Source: Halorubrum ruber (GTDB taxonomy: Archaea > Halobacteriota > Halobacteria > Halobacteriales > Haloferacaceae). From it: a stretch of 64,000 nt of DNA. This document shows, piece after piece, positions 27,658-36,624 of this stretch (positions are counted from its first letter, which is position 1; each line of letters opens with the position of its first letter). The notes below the pieces were generated by a model, which was not told the DNA's origin, searched no databases, and worked only from the letters and a program-made list of their open reading frames with translations. The stretch is taken from NCBI RefSeq assembly GCF_018228765.1, contig NZ_CP073695.1, positions 310,001 to 374,000 of the forward strand, read 5' to 3'. The translations under genes and the position numbers were made by a program.

Positions 27658-28200
27658 GTGTCCGCTAACCGGAAGGGGGACCGCCGCGAGCGCGAGCTGG
27701 TGAACGCCTTGGACGAGGCGGGGTTCGCCGTGATGCGCGCGCCGGCGAGCGGCTCCGCCACGGAGCGGGAGCTCCCCGACGTGCTCGCGGGCGACGGCGA
27801 GACGTTCTACGCCATCGAGGCGAAGTCGAGCGCGGGCGACCCCATCTACCTCACCGGCGAGGAGGTGGAGGCGCTGCTCTTCTTCGCGCGGAACTTCGGC
27901 GCGAAGGCGCGGATCGCGGTCCGGTTCGACCGCGAGGACTGGTTCTTCTTCCACCCCGGCGACCTCTACACCACCGACGCCGGTTCCTACCGCGTCAAAA
28001 AGGAGAAAGCGCTCGCGGACGGCACCGACTTCCCCGAGTTCGTCGGCGAGACGGAGAAGGTCACGCTCGCGGAGGTCGGCGAGGGCGAGGGCGGCGACGA
28101 CGCGGCCGCGACCGACCCGGAGACCGAGGAGCGCCGAACGATCTTAGAGGCCGTCCGCGACGGGCACATGCCGGTCGAGGACGCGATGGACGTGCTGTGA
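27658..28200 (+). CDS. hjc: Holliday junction resolvase Hjc
   Basis: 180 aa from the GTG encoding [17 protein letters not shown]. The nuclease motifs are visible: [11 protein letters not shown] with the first Glu, then ELPDVLAG and YAIEAKSS, forming the E-D-ExK site of the PD-(D/E)XK fold. It cleaves four-way DNA junctions during recombination. The usual family start is this GTG; another GTG at 27646 is possible. A separate frame, ATG 27633 to TAA 27668 (11 codons), overlaps the start and could couple or mask translation. It has a longer acidic C-terminal tail than non-halophilic Hjc. Confidence 0.9.
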   Translation: MSANRKGDRRERELVNALDEAGFAVMRAPASGSATERELPDVLAGDGETFYAIEAKSSAGDPIYLTGEEVEALLFFARNFGAKARIAVRFDREDWFFFHPGDLYTTDAGSYRVKKEKALADGTDFPEFVGETEKVTLAEVGEGEGGDDAAATDPETEERRTILEAVRDGHMPVEDAMDVL

Positions 28201-28273
28201 CCGGCTCGGTGGCGAAGCCGCCGCGGCCCGCGACCCCCTCGCTTATCCCTCGCGGCGCCGAACCCTGCCACGA

Positions 28274-29251
28274 ATGAGCGAGGACTTCGGCCTGCTCGAA
28301 CCCGCGGACCAGCCCGGCGACGAGTGGGAGCAGCTCGACGTCTCCGACACCGAGTCCGACCGGATCGCCCGGCGGCAGGACCGCGAGTTCGACGAGTTCC
28401 GCAAGCGGATCAAAGACACCGAGCAGTTCAAGCTCCAGGAGTCGGTGTTCGACGACGCCACGCTGGCGGCCGTCTACAAGCTGGTCCAGGACGGCTACGT
28501 CGACGCCTTCGGCGGGCCGGTGTCGACGGGCAAGGAGGCGAGCGTCTTCGAGGCGCTCGGCGGGCAGGCGGGCGAGCGGCCGGAGCCGGGGTCGGAAGCG
28601 GCCCGCGGCGGCCCCGAGGGCGTCACGCCCGAGCGCGAAGTCGCGGTGAAGGTGTACCGGATCAACTCCTCGAACTTCCGGCAGATGCGCGACTACCTGG
28701 AGGGCGACCCGCGCTTCGAGGGGATCGCGAGCGACAAGAAGGCGGTCGTGCTGGCGTGGACGCGCAAGGAGTTCGCGAACCTCGAACGCGCGCGGAAGGC
28801 GGGCGTCCGGGTGCCCGAGCCGATCGCGGTCCAGCGCAACGTCCTCGTGATGGAGCTCGTGGGGCACGCGGAGGACCGCGCCCGGCGGCTGAGCGAGGTC
28901 GACGTGGAGAACCCCGAGACCGCCTACGAGGTCGTCCGCGAGTACATGCGCCGGCTCTACCGCGCCGGGCTGATCCACGGCGACCTCTCGGAGTACAACA
29001 TGATCATCCACGAGGGCGAACTGGTGATCATCGACCTCGGGCAGGCGGTGACGGTCCACCACCCGAACGCCGGGGAGTTCCTGAAGCGCGACTGCGAGAA
29101 CGTGGCGACCTTCTTCACGCGACAGGGGATCGACGTCGACCCCGACGACCTCCGGGCGTACGTGACGGAGCCGGAGCCGGACCCGACGGGGGAGCCGGAG
29201 GGGAAGTCGGGCGAGCCGGAGCGCGAATCTGACGGGCCGTCTGACGAGTAG
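28274..29251 (+). CDS. rio1: Serine protein kinase RIO1
   Basis: 325 aa. An N-terminal acidic and helical part precedes the RIO kinase domain, which has a P-loop-like GGPVSTGKEASVFEA near residue 78, VAVKVYRINSSNF with the ATP-binding Lys, the catalytic loop IHGDLSEYNM and the metal motif IIDLGQAV. RIO kinases lack the usual activation segment and act in small-subunit ribosome maturation. An insertion around residues 97-118 (rich in Gly, Pro and Glu) separates the P-loop from the Lys strand. The KH protein gene, another ribosome factor, follows. Confidence 0.95.
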   Translation: MSEDFGLLEPADQPGDEWEQLDVSDTESDRIARRQDREFDEFRKRIKDTEQFKLQESVFDDATLAAVYKLVQDGYVDAFGGPVSTGKEASVFEALGGQAGERPEPGSEAARGGPEGVTPEREVAVKVYRINSSNFRQMRDYLEGDPRFEGIASDKKAVVLAWTRKEFANLERARKAGVRVPEPIAVQRNVLVMELVGHAEDRARRLSEVDVENPETAYEVVREYMRRLYRAGLIHGDLSEYNMIIHEGELVIIDLGQAVTVHHPNAGEFLKRDCENVATFFTRQGIDVDPDDLRAYVTEPEPDPTGEPEGKSGEPERESDGPSDE

Positions 29252-29324
29252 ATCGGAGCCGCGTCGCCCGAAAGCGGCCGGAGGACACCGTCACGCGGCC
29301 ACACACCGCCCGCGGCGGAACACT

Positions 29325-29332
29325 CTTAAAAG
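29325..29332 (+). promoter_or_regulatory. TATA-like box for the KH protein gene
   Basis: CTTAAAAG is centred about 26 bp before the ATG at 29355. It suggests the KH gene has its own leaderless promoter although it lies just after rio1. Confidence 0.45.
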
Positions 29333-29354
29333 GCTCCGCCGGGTACTCCGTGAT

Positions 29355-29897
29355 ATGCAACACGTGACGGTTCCGCAGGACCGTATCGGCGTCGTCATCG
29401 GCGCCGGCGGCGAGACGATGCGGGAGATCGAAGAGCGGGCGAACGTGCGGCTCGACATCGACTCGGAGTCGGGGAGCGTCGCCATCGAGGAGCGCGACGA
29501 CCCCGTGGCGGCGATGGTCGCGCCTGACATCATCAAGGCGATCGGCCGCGGGTTCAAGCCGGAGACGGCGCTGTCGATCCTCGACCACGACCTCCGGACG
29601 CTCGACCTGATCGACCTCTCCGAGCACACCCGCAACGACAACGACCTCCAGCGCAAGAAGGGCCGGATCATCGGCGAGAACGGTCGGACGCGGGAACTGA
29701 TCGAGGAGCTGTCGGGCGCGAACGTCGTCGTCTACGGCTCGACCGTGGGCGCCGTCGGCCAGCCCGAGGAGCTCGAAGTGGTCCGGCGGGCCGTCGGGAT
29801 GCTGCTCGACGGCGCCCCGCACGGCGCGGTGTACTCGTACCTAGAGCGCATGTCCAACGAGCTCGACGACGACGTGAGCTTCAACGCGCCGCAATAA
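29355..29897 (+). CDS. KH-domain protein, Krr1/Pno1 (Dim2) type
   Basis: 180 aa with two KH domains. The first carries RIGVVIGAGGETMREIEE and the second GRIIGENGRTRELIEEL, each with the GxxG loop that grips RNA. This is the archaeal counterpart of Pno1/Dim2 and Krr1, which bind the 3' end of pre-16S rRNA during small-subunit assembly. The pairing with rio1 directly upstream is conserved in archaea and supports that role. The C-terminus ends YLERMSNELDDDVSFNAPQ. Confidence 0.92.
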   Translation: MQHVTVPQDRIGVVIGAGGETMREIEERANVRLDIDSESGSVAIEERDDPVAAMVAPDIIKAIGRGFKPETALSILDHDLRTLDLIDLSEHTRNDNDLQRKKGRIIGENGRTRELIEELSGANVVVYGSTVGAVGQPEELEVVRRAVGMLLDGAPHGAVYSYLERMSNELDDDVSFNAPQ

Positions 29898-29932
29898 GTG
29901 GTGTTCTGTGCTGGCGTCGCCGCCGTCGTTCG

Positions 29933-30230
29933 TTTATAAATCGTCGTTACTAGCGATGTGGTAAACGCCTCCAAAGCCCCAGCCGTGAGGCGGGCGCACG
30001 CTCGCTGCGTTCCTCGGTCGCTCACTTCGTTCGCTCCCTGCGGTACTTGCGTCGCCTGCGCCCGCCTCACGGCTGCCCCTTTGAGTCCCGCCCCGCACGG
30101 CAGCCTCACGCCTCCCCAGCCTCGTCGCTGGCACCCTCCGCTTCGCTCCGGGAGCCAGCGACTCCCTCGCGCGGTGCTGCTCGGCCGCAAAGCGGCCTCG
30201 CAGGCACGCGCCACCGCGGCTGTTTATAAA
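29933..30230 (+). repeat. Covarying multi-stem element, copy D
   Basis: A simple, single-unit copy and a good reference. TTTATAAA (29933-29940) is followed by exactly 27 nt, then CCTCCAAAGCCCCAG at 29968. Stem I is CAGCCGTGAGGCGGGCGCA (29980-29998) with TGCGCCCGCCTCACGGCTG (30057-30075). Stem II is TCGCTGGC/GCCAGCGA and the stem III tip is GGCCGC/GCGGCC. The end box is TTTATAAA at 30223-30230. It lies between the KH gene and the thermosome gene; its sense strand matches both. Confidence 0.9.
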
Positions 30231-30344
30231 CAATGTACGCCCAGCAGTTGATCTGGAGTTCTATATAAAGAGCCGTGTGAACGCACCCCATACCGGCCGA
30301 TACTCCCCCACCGTGTTGCGGTTTCGCACGACCCGAGCGAAGGG

Positions 30345-30352
30345 TTTATATA
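30345..30352 (+). promoter_or_regulatory. TATA box of the thermosome gene
   Basis: TTTATATA preceded by CGAAGGG, which fits BRE plus TATA. From its centre, initiation is expected near 30374, closer to the ATG at 30378 than to the one at 30369, so the start could be the second ATG. This form resembles the heat-responsive cct promoters of Haloferax. Confidence 0.6.
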
Positions 30353-30368
30353 GAATCACAATCAATCA

Positions 30369-32063
30369 ATGGCTGTAATGTCACAGCGTCAGCGGATGGG
30401 CAATCAGCCCATGATCGTACTTTCTGAAGAGTCGCAGCGTACCTCCGGAAAGGACGCGCAGAACATGAACATCACGGCCGGCAAGGCGGTCGCGGAGTCC
30501 GTCCGCACCACGCTCGGCCCGAAAGGGATGGACAAGATGCTCGTCGACTCCGGCGGGTCCGTCGTCGTCACGAACGACGGCGTCACCATCCTGAAGGAGA
30601 TGGACATCGACCACCCGGCGGCCAACATGATCGTCGAGGTCTCCGAGACGCAGGAGGAGGAGGTCGGCGACGGCACCACCTCCGCGGTCGTGGTCGCCGG
30701 TGAGCTCCTCGATCAGGCCGAGGAGCTCCTCGACCAGGACATCCACGCGACGACCCTCGCGCAGGGGTACCGACAGGCCGCCGAGAAGGCCAAGGAGATC
30801 CTCGACGAGGAGGCCATCGACGTCTCCGCGGACGACCGCGACACGCTCGTCGAGATCGCCGAGACGGCGATGACCGGCAAGGGCGCCGAGAACTCCAAGG
30901 ACCTCCTCGCCGAGCTCGTCGTCGACGCCGTCCTCGCGGTTCAGGACGACGATGGCATCGACACGGAGAACGTCTCCGTCGAGAAGGTCGTCGGCAGCTC
31001 CATCGACGAGTCCGAGCTCGTCGAGGGCGTCATCGTCGACAAGGAGCGCGTCGACGAGAACATGCCCTTCGCGGTCGAGGACGCCGACGTCGCGCTGTTC
31101 GACGGCGCCATCGAAGTGAAGGAGACGGAGATCGACGCCGAGGTCAACGTCACGGACCCCGACCAGCTCCAGCAGTTCCTCGACCAGGAGGAGGCGCAGC
31201 TCCGCGAGATGGTCGACCACCTCACCGACATCGGCGCCGATGTCGTCTTCGTCGGTGACGGCATCGACGACATGGCGCAGCACTACCTCGCGCAGGAGGG
31301 CATCCTCGCCGTCCGCCGCGCGAAGTCCGGCGACCTCAACCGCCTCGCCCGCGCGACCGGCGGCCGCGTCGTCTCCAACCTCGACGACATCGAGACGGAC
31401 GACCTCGGCTTCGCCGGCTCCGTCGCCCAGAAGGACATCGGCGGCGACGAGCGCATCTTCGTCGAGGACGTCGAGGAGGCGAAGTCCGTCACGCTCATCC
31501 TCCGCGGCGGCACCGAACACGTCGTCGACGAGGTCGAGCGCGCCATCGACGACTCGCTCGGCGTCGTCCGCACGACGCTGCTCGACGGGCAGGTGCTGCC
31601 CGGCGGCGGCGCCCCCGAGGCCGAGCTGGCGCTGCAGCTCCGCGACTTCGCCGACTCCGTCGGCGGCCGCGAGCAGCTCGCCGTCGAGGCGTTCGCCGAC
31701 GCATTAGAGGTCGTCCCGCGCACCCTCGCCGAGAACGCGGGTCTCGACCCCATCGACTCGCTGGTCGACCTCCGCTCCCGCCACGACGGCGGCGAGTTCG
31801 GCGCCGGTCTCGACGCCTACACGGGCGACGTGATCGACATGGAGGCCGAGGGCGTCGTGGAGCCGCTCCGCGTCAAGACCCAGGCCATCGAGTCCGCCAC
31901 CGAGGCGGCCGTCATGATCCTCCGCATCGACGACGTCATCGCGGCCGGTGACCTCAAGGGCGGCGGCACGGACGACGGCGGCGACGACGGCGGCCCCGGC
32001 GGCGCGCCCGGCGGCATGGGCGGCGGCATGGGCGGCATGGGCGGGATGGGCGGCGCGATGTAA
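30369..32063 (+). CDS. Thermosome subunit (group II chaperonin)
   Basis: 564 aa. The equatorial ATP motifs are clear: [27 protein letters not shown] and [14 protein letters not shown], with [11 protein letters not shown] late in the protein. The apical domain with its built-in lid lies in the middle, and the tail is a Gly-Gly-Met repeat. Eight or nine subunits per ring fold proteins using ATP. An in-frame ATG at 30378 gives [10 protein letters not shown] and fits the promoter spacing better; the longer form adds only three residues. T5 at 32169-32173 is a possible terminator. Confidence 0.96.
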   Translation: MAVMSQRQRMGNQPMIVLSEESQRTSGKDAQNMNITAGKAVAESVRTTLGPKGMDKMLVDSGGSVVVTNDGVTILKEMDIDHPAANMIVEVSETQEEEVGDGTTSAVVVAGELLDQAEELLDQDIHATTLAQGYRQAAEKAKEILDEEAIDVSADDRDTLVEIAETAMTGKGAENSKDLLAELVVDAVLAVQDDDGIDTENVSVEKVVGSSIDESELVEGVIVDKERVDENMPFAVEDADVALFDGAIEVKETEIDAEVNVTDPDQLQQFLDQEEAQLREMVDHLTDIGADVVFVGDGIDDMAQHYLAQEGILAVRRAKSGDLNRLARATGGRVVSNLDDIETDDLGFAGSVAQKDIGGDERIFVEDVEEAKSVTLILRGGTEHVVDEVERAIDDSLGVVRTTLLDGQVLPGGGAPEAELALQLRDFADSVGGREQLAVEAFADALEVVPRTLAENAGLDPIDSLVDLRSRHDGGEFGAGLDAYTGDVIDMEAEGVVEPLRVKTQAIESATEAAVMILRIDDVIAAGDLKGGGTDDGGDDGGPGGAPGGMGGGMGGMGGMGGAM

Positions 32064-32376
32064 GCGTCCGATAGGACAACTACACTCACCCACGCCGACC
32101 GCAGTCGCTTCACCGAACCGTCCGCAGACCGACCGTCGCGCGCCCCTTCGGGCCCCGACGACACGCGATTTTTATGACGACCCGACCCGCGTAGCGTTCC
32201 GCTCGTCGTCCGACCGAACGTCCCGTTCGCCTCCGACCACGTGCCGCGTTACTACATCCCACATTCGGCTCGCGCGACACGAGGGTAACACCGGCGTAAC
32301 CACCGGACGGCGGTGTCCGCGAGCGGTTAAGTGACTCCCGGCCCTCCGATCTCCCGACGAGGTTCTCACGTTCACC
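32064..32376. other. 313-bp intergenic region, little recognised
   Basis: Between the thermosome and LUD genes I see only a T5 tract at 32169-32173 that may end the thermosome transcript and an AT-weaker GCGGTTAAGTGA near 32321-32332 about 50 bp before the next ATG. No stem set like the repeat elements and no convincing small gene is present. Confidence 0.4.
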
Positions 32377-33033
32377 ATGCCACAGCAGAAAGCCGACTAC
32401 GCGGACGACGCCGAGATCGACGCGGAACTGGACGAGCTGCCCGACGACGAGACGGTTGAGGCGACGGTCGCCAACTTAGAGGAGCGCGGCTTCGACGTGG
32501 TCGTCGTCGACGACGCCGACGAGGCGCTGGCGGCCGTGAAGTCCCAGATCCCCGCGGGGGTCTCGGTGATGAACGGGCACTCGACGACGCTCGAAGAGAT
32601 CGGGTTCGACGAGTTCCTGAGCGGGGGCGACCACGAGTGGGAGAGCCTCCCGGACCAGATCTGGGGCATCGACGACGACGCGGAGCGACAGACCGCGCGC
32701 CGCGAGTCGCAGACGGCCGACTACTTCCTCGGCGGGATCAACGCGGTCGCGCAGACGGGCGAGCTCGTCGCCGCCGACCTCTCCGGCAGCCGCATCGGCG
32801 CGTACCCGTTCGCCGCGGGCAACGTCGTCATCGTCACCGGGATCAACAAGATCGTTCCGACGCTCGACGACGCGCTCGACCGGCTGGAGTCGGTCGCGTA
32901 CCCGCTTGAGAACGAGCGCGCCCAGGAGGCGTACGGCGTCGAGTCAGCCATCGCGAAGCAGCTGATCTACCGGCGCGAGACCGAGGAGGGCCGGACGACG
33001 GTCGTCCTCGTGCGCGAGCAGCTCGGGTACTGA
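32377..33033 (+). CDS. LUD-domain protein (lactate utilisation, DUF162 type)
   Basis: 218 aa. The LUD core is visible as NLEERGFDVVVVDDADEAL, VSVMNGHSTTLEEIGF, GGINAVAQTGELVAADLSG and FAAGNVVIVTGINKIVPTLDDALDR. This resembles stand-alone LutC-type proteins rather than the Fe-S fusion LutB. In bacteria LutABC oxidises L-lactate. No LutA or LutB partner is next to it, so its pathway is uncertain. It is cytoplasmic. Confidence 0.85.
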   Translation: MPQQKADYADDAEIDAELDELPDDETVEATVANLEERGFDVVVVDDADEALAAVKSQIPAGVSVMNGHSTTLEEIGFDEFLSGGDHEWESLPDQIWGIDDDAERQTARRESQTADYFLGGINAVAQTGELVAADLSGSRIGAYPFAAGNVVIVTGINKIVPTLDDALDRLESVAYPLENERAQEAYGVESAIAKQLIYRRETEEGRTTVVLVREQLGY

Positions 33034-33179
33034 GCGGTTCGCGTCACGCGCAGGCGCGTCACACGTCGACGCTCCACACGCTTTCTTCCCCCTTTCGACG
33101 ACCGTTAGCGTCCGCCACGCGCCGCCCGACACCGCAACCCGTTTTCCCCTCCTCTGAGAACCGCAGCGTAGGTCCCGCT

Positions 33180-34001
33180 ATGATGCCCGACCCAGCGCAA
33201 CTCTCGACGGACGCGTGTACCCTCTCGGACGGACGCATCCTCTCGTACGCGACCGGCGGCGACCCGGACGGGGTCCCGGTCGTCGTCCACCACGGCACCC
33301 CCGGATCGCGGCTGTTCGGTGCCCTGCTGTCGGAGCCCGCAGCCGAGGCCGGCGTTCGGCTCCTCGTTCCCGACCGTCCCGGCTACGGTCGCTCGTCGCC
33401 GCCGCCGGCCGAGTGGACGTGGAACGACTGGCCGGCCGACCTCGGCGCGCTCCTCGATGCGGAGTCGGTCGACCGGGCCGGCGTCCTCGGCTTCTCCGGC
33501 GGCGGCCCGTTCGCGCTCGCCGCCGCGAGCGACGACCGCGTCGCTCGGGTCGGACTGGTGAGCAGCGTCGTCCCGCCGGCCGAGAACGCCCTCGCGACGC
33601 TCGCGTCGGTCCCGTTCGCGCTCCGCGCCGTGTTCCGAATCTCCGATGTGGTCGCGTCGATCTCCGGACCGAGCGCGGTCGTCTCGCAATACACGGACCG
33701 GTCCGTCTCCGACCCGGTCGCCGAGGCCGTGGCGGCCGACTTCCACGAGGCGCTCGACCGCGGCGCCCGGGCGGTCGAACGCGAGAACCGGGTGTTCGCG
33801 AACGCGTCGCTCGACGCCGACTCGGTCGGTGTCCCGGTCCGCGCGTGGCACGGCACGAGCGACGAGAACACGCCGCTTCCGCCCGTGCGCTCGCTCGTTC
33901 AGGAGATGGACGGAACGCTGGAGACCGTCGAGGCGGACCACCTCGGGACGCTGCTCGACCGTCGGGCGGCGGCGCTGGAGTGGGTCGGTCGGGAGGTATG
34001 A
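33180..34001 (+). CDS. Alpha/beta hydrolase
   Basis: 273 aa. The oxyanion region HHGTPGSRLFG, the nucleophile elbow GFSGGGPFALAAA (Ser), an Asp candidate in WHGTSDENTPL and a late EADHLGTL His form the triad of the alpha/beta-hydrolase fold. The sequence is nearest the epoxide-hydrolase or haloperoxidase-like esterases; the substrate is unknown. It has no signal peptide. The TGA lies about 5 bp before a stretch of tRNA-like repeats. Confidence 0.88.
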   Translation: MMPDPAQLSTDACTLSDGRILSYATGGDPDGVPVVVHHGTPGSRLFGALLSEPAAEAGVRLLVPDRPGYGRSSPPPAEWTWNDWPADLGALLDAESVDRAGVLGFSGGGPFALAAASDDRVARVGLVSSVVPPAENALATLASVPFALRAVFRISDVVASISGPSAVVSQYTDRSVSDPVAEAVAADFHEALDRGARAVERENRVFANASLDADSVGVPVRAWHGTSDENTPLPPVRSLVQEMDGTLETVEADHLGTLLDRRAAALEWVGREV

Positions 34002-34005
34002 CCGG

Positions 34006-34081
34006 GGTTCGAATCTCTCCCTCCGCACAGCACTGCCCATCGCGATTTTGCTCGCGGCGGTGACAGCGGGCCGGGAGGGAT
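34006..34081. repeat. 76-bp direct repeat, distal copy (tRNA 3' fragments)
   Basis: It starts with a T-arm-like GGTTCGAAT and ends in AGCGGGCCGGGAGGGAT, the last 16 bp of which equal the 3' end of the tRNA-Lys gene. It matches 34262-34337 with about seven differences. It is a truncated tRNA end without the rest of the gene. Confidence 0.75.
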
Positions 34082-34261
34082 CCACACGAACGAAGTAAGA
34101 GTGAGTCAGTCGCGCCCGTGACCGAACGAAGTAGGGAACGGATGTGACGGGATTCGAACCACGGTCGCTTCCGTTCGCTCGCTGCTCGCGGCTTCGCCGC
34201 TCGCTTTTCGAGGCGCTCGCTTCGCTCGCGCCTCGCCCCGCTCGCTCACCTCCCGCTCCCT

Positions 34262-34337
34262 GGTTCGAATCCCTCCCTCGGCACAGCACCGCCGCTCGCG
34301 GTTTTGCTCGCGGCGGTGACAGCGGGCCGGGAGGGAT
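34262..34337. repeat. 76-bp direct repeat, proximal copy overlapping tRNA-Lys
   Basis: This is the second copy of the repeat at 34006-34081, offset by 256 bp; its end forms the true 3' end of tRNA-Lys. The 180 bp between the copies are a low-complexity TTCGCTCGC-type stretch with another T-arm-like GGGATTCGAACCA at 34150-34162. No coding sequence is recognised there. Confidence 0.75.
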
Positions 34338-34396
34338 TCGAACCCCCGACCGTCCGGTTAAAAGCCGGACGCTCTCCCTAACTGAGCTACCGGCCC
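34323..34396 (-). tRNA. tRNA-Lys (anticodon TTT)
   Basis: A 74-nt cloverleaf on the minus strand: acceptor GGGCCGG/CCGGCCC, D-arm with TAGCTCAGTTAGG, anticodon stem TCCGG/CCGGA with loop CTTTTAA (anticodon TTT), T-loop TTCGAAT and discriminator G. CCA is not encoded. There is no intron. Its 3' side is duplicated 256 bp downstream, a hint of past integration or recombination at this tRNA. Confidence 0.95.
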
Positions 34397-34501
34397 AGAC
34401 GACTCCGGATAAGGTCAGCCGAGGGATAAACGTTTAGAACCGCGGCAGGGGTCGGCGCCGCCACCCGAAACGGTTTCCGACCCCCCGCCGTCGCCGCGAG
34501 C

Positions 34502-35851
34502 ATGGCATTCGACATGCGCGCGTTCGCCGCCGAGCTCTGTCGGCACCGATCGACCGCCGGCGAGGAGGCGGCCGCGGCCGCGTTCGTCGCGGAGCGACTC
34601 GCCGACCTCGGCTTCGAGACGTACGCCTGGGACGCCGACCCCGCCGTCCTCGCCGACCACCCCTCCTTCCCGGACGATCTCGACGCGGCGGCCGTCGAGG
34701 GGCGGCGCAGCGTCGCGGGCGTCCTCGAACTCGGCGGCGCGAGCGACGCCGCCATGCCCGACGACGATGGCGGCGACGACCCGGCCCCCACGCTCGTCTT
34801 GAACGGCCACCTCGACGTCGTCCCGGCCGAGCCGTCCGAGTGGTCGAGCGACCCCTTCGAGCCGGTCTGGCGCGACGACGCGGAGGGGGCCGCGTCCGCG
34901 GACGCCGACGGCGACGAGAACGGCGAGACCCTCACCGCCCGCGGTGCGGCCGACATGAAGTCGGGGCTGGCGGCCTGCGTCGGCGCCGCGGTGGACGTCC
35001 GCGAGGGGGTCGCGGACGGGTCGATCGACCTCCCGCCGTCCGGGCTCCGGCTCGTGGTCGAGGCCGTCGCGGGCGAGGAGGACGGGGGCTACGGCGCGGC
35101 GACCGCCGCGCTCGCGAACCCGTATCCCTTCGAGCGCGACGCGGCGATCGTCGCCGAGCCCACCGAACTGCGTCCCGTCGTCGCCTGCGAGGGGTCGCTC
35201 ATGGCCCGCTTAGAGATCGACGGGCGGAGCGCGCACGCGGCCACCCGGTGGCGCGGCGAGGACGTACTCCCGCGGTTCGAGGCGATCCGCGAGGCGTTCA
35301 TGGAGCTGGAGACGGAGCGTAGCGAGTCGGTCTCGCACCCGCTGTACGGGGAGTTCCCGGTGCCGTGGCCGGTCGTCTGCGGCCGCGTCGAGGCCGGCTC
35401 GTGGGCGTCGACGGTGCCGGCGACGCTCGAAGCCGAGTTCCGGATCGGCGTCGCGCCCGGCGAGACGGTCGACGAGGTGGAGGCGACGTTCCGCGAGCGG
35501 TTAGAAGCGGTCGTCGCGGACGACTCTTGGCTGCGCGACCACCCGCCCCGGTTCGAGCGGTTCTCGGTCCAGTTCGAGCCCGCCGAGATCGCCGTCGACG
35601 AGCCGGTCGTCGAGGCGGTCCGCGCCGGCCTCGTCGCGACCGGCCTCCCGGACGTCGAGCCGCGGGGGGCGACGTACGGCGCGGACTCGCGGCACTTCGT
35701 CGCGGCCGGGATCCCGGCGGTACTGTTCGGTCCGGGCACCATCGACGAGGCGCACTACCCGGACGAGACGATCGCGTGGGGCGAGGTGGTCCGAGCGCGG
35801 GCGGCGATCGCCGCGGCCGCGGAGCGGTTCGCGACCGGCTACGCGGCGTAG
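34502..35851 (+). CDS. M20 family metallo-deacylase (ArgE/DapE type)
   Basis: 449 aa. The metal site motifs are LNGHLDVVPA, RGAADMKSGLAA and AGEEDGGYG, with the dimerisation or lid domain in the middle (GRSAHAATRWRGEDVLP) and a final ligand region GADSRHF. The fold removes acyl or peptide groups using two zinc or cobalt ions; ArgE, DapE and LysK-like substrates are possible. An in-frame ATG at 34514 is an alternative start. It is transcribed away from tRNA-Lys. Confidence 0.9.
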   Translation: MAFDMRAFAAELCRHRSTAGEEAAAAAFVAERLADLGFETYAWDADPAVLADHPSFPDDLDAAAVEGRRSVAGVLELGGASDAAMPDDDGGDDPAPTLVLNGHLDVVPAEPSEWSSDPFEPVWRDDAEGAASADADGDENGETLTARGAADMKSGLAACVGAAVDVREGVADGSIDLPPSGLRLVVEAVAGEEDGGYGAATAALANPYPFERDAAIVAEPTELRPVVACEGSLMARLEIDGRSAHAATRWRGEDVLPRFEAIREAFMELETERSESVSHPLYGEFPVPWPVVCGRVEAGSWASTVPATLEAEFRIGVAPGETVDEVEATFRERLEAVVADDSWLRDHPPRFERFSVQFEPAEIAVDEPVVEAVRAGLVATGLPDVEPRGATYGADSRHFVAAGIPAVLFGPGTIDEAHYPDETIAWGEVVRARAAIAAAAERFATGYAA

Positions 35852-35865
35852 TCGATCGGCGGTTC

Positions 35866-36534
35866 TCAGTCTCCCCGGTCGTCCGCGAGGTACTCGTCGA
35901 CCGCGTCGGCGACGATCTCGCCCGGCTCGACGTTCTCCATCGACGCGCGGCGACGCAGTTCCACGTACGTCTCGGGCGGGAGCCGGAGCTGGAGCCGGCC
36001 GAGCTCGACGCCCGCCTCGCGGACCGCGGCCTCGATGTCCGCCCCCTCGTTGACCGCGGAGGCGATGGCGCGCACCTCACGGACGGTGAGCTCGCCGTCG
36101 ATCGCCGCCCACGCGAGCAGGTAGCGGTCCCGCCCGCCGAGCCGCGCGACGTGCTTGGCGGCGCTCGGCGCGATCCGCCCGTTGGCGACCTGCCTGCGGA
36201 TCGCCTGCGGGAGGTCGTGGACCCGCGCCCACTTGCGGATGAACGCGACGGAGACGTCCTCGCCCGCCCGCTCTGCGGCCTCCTTGTACGAGCCGACGCC
36301 GCGGACGAGCGCCGCGCAGGCGGCGGCGCCGCGCAGCATGAGGACGTTGTCGCCGTCGCCGACGTCGCCGGCCGCGAAGCGGGCCACCGTCTCCGCGGCC
36401 TCGGCGACGCTGTCGGGGTCGTTCGGGTCGAACCCCACCGCGTCCGCGGCCCGGTCGCCCGTCACCGCCGGGTCCGACCGGACCACCGGCTCGCCGACGG
36501 GGGACTGCCGGTCAGCGCGTGACTCCTCGGTCAT
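35866..36534 (-). CDS. Haloarchaeal DUF7119-like helical protein
   Basis: 222 aa, starting MTEESRADRQ. After a disordered acidic N-terminus there is a ParB/KorB-like helical region, ALVRGVGSYKEAAERAGEDVSVAFIRKWARVHDLPQ, with a helix-turn-helix look, then VANGRIAPSAAKHVARLGG. The C-terminus (LQLRLPPETYVELRRRASMENVEPGEIVADAVDEYLADD) resembles a ribbon-helix-helix segment. DNA binding is inferred from these shapes. I recall this as DUF7119 but cannot verify it. The ATG fits a TATA box 26 bp upstream. Confidence 0.75.
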   Translation of the reverse strand: MTEESRADRQSPVGEPVVRSDPAVTGDRAADAVGFDPNDPDSVAEAAETVARFAAGDVGDGDNVLMLRGAAACAALVRGVGSYKEAAERAGEDVSVAFIRKWARVHDLPQAIRRQVANGRIAPSAAKHVARLGGRDRYLLAWAAIDGELTVREVRAIASAVNEGADIEAAVREAGVELGRLQLRLPPETYVELRRRASMENVEPGEIVADAVDEYLADDRGD

Positions 36535-36555
36535 ACCGCTTCCTTCGGGGCCGCG

Positions 36556-36564
36556 GATATAAAC
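36556..36564 (-). promoter_or_regulatory. TATA box for the DUF7119-like gene
   Basis: GTTTATATC on the minus strand is centred about 26 bp before the ATG at 36534, so the message is leaderless. This excludes the in-frame ATG at 36573 as start. Confidence 0.6.
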
Positions 36565-36624
36565 GCCGGGCACCGGGGCGGAACTCGCCAGCGCCTCGGA
36601 GCGCCGACGCCGAGCGTCGGATCT

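Noticed and set aside
34141-34261. Additional tRNA genes at GGGATTCGAACCA and GGTTCGAAT
   Set aside because: Only T-arm-like pieces exist; no D-arm, anticodon stem or acceptor pairing can be drawn.
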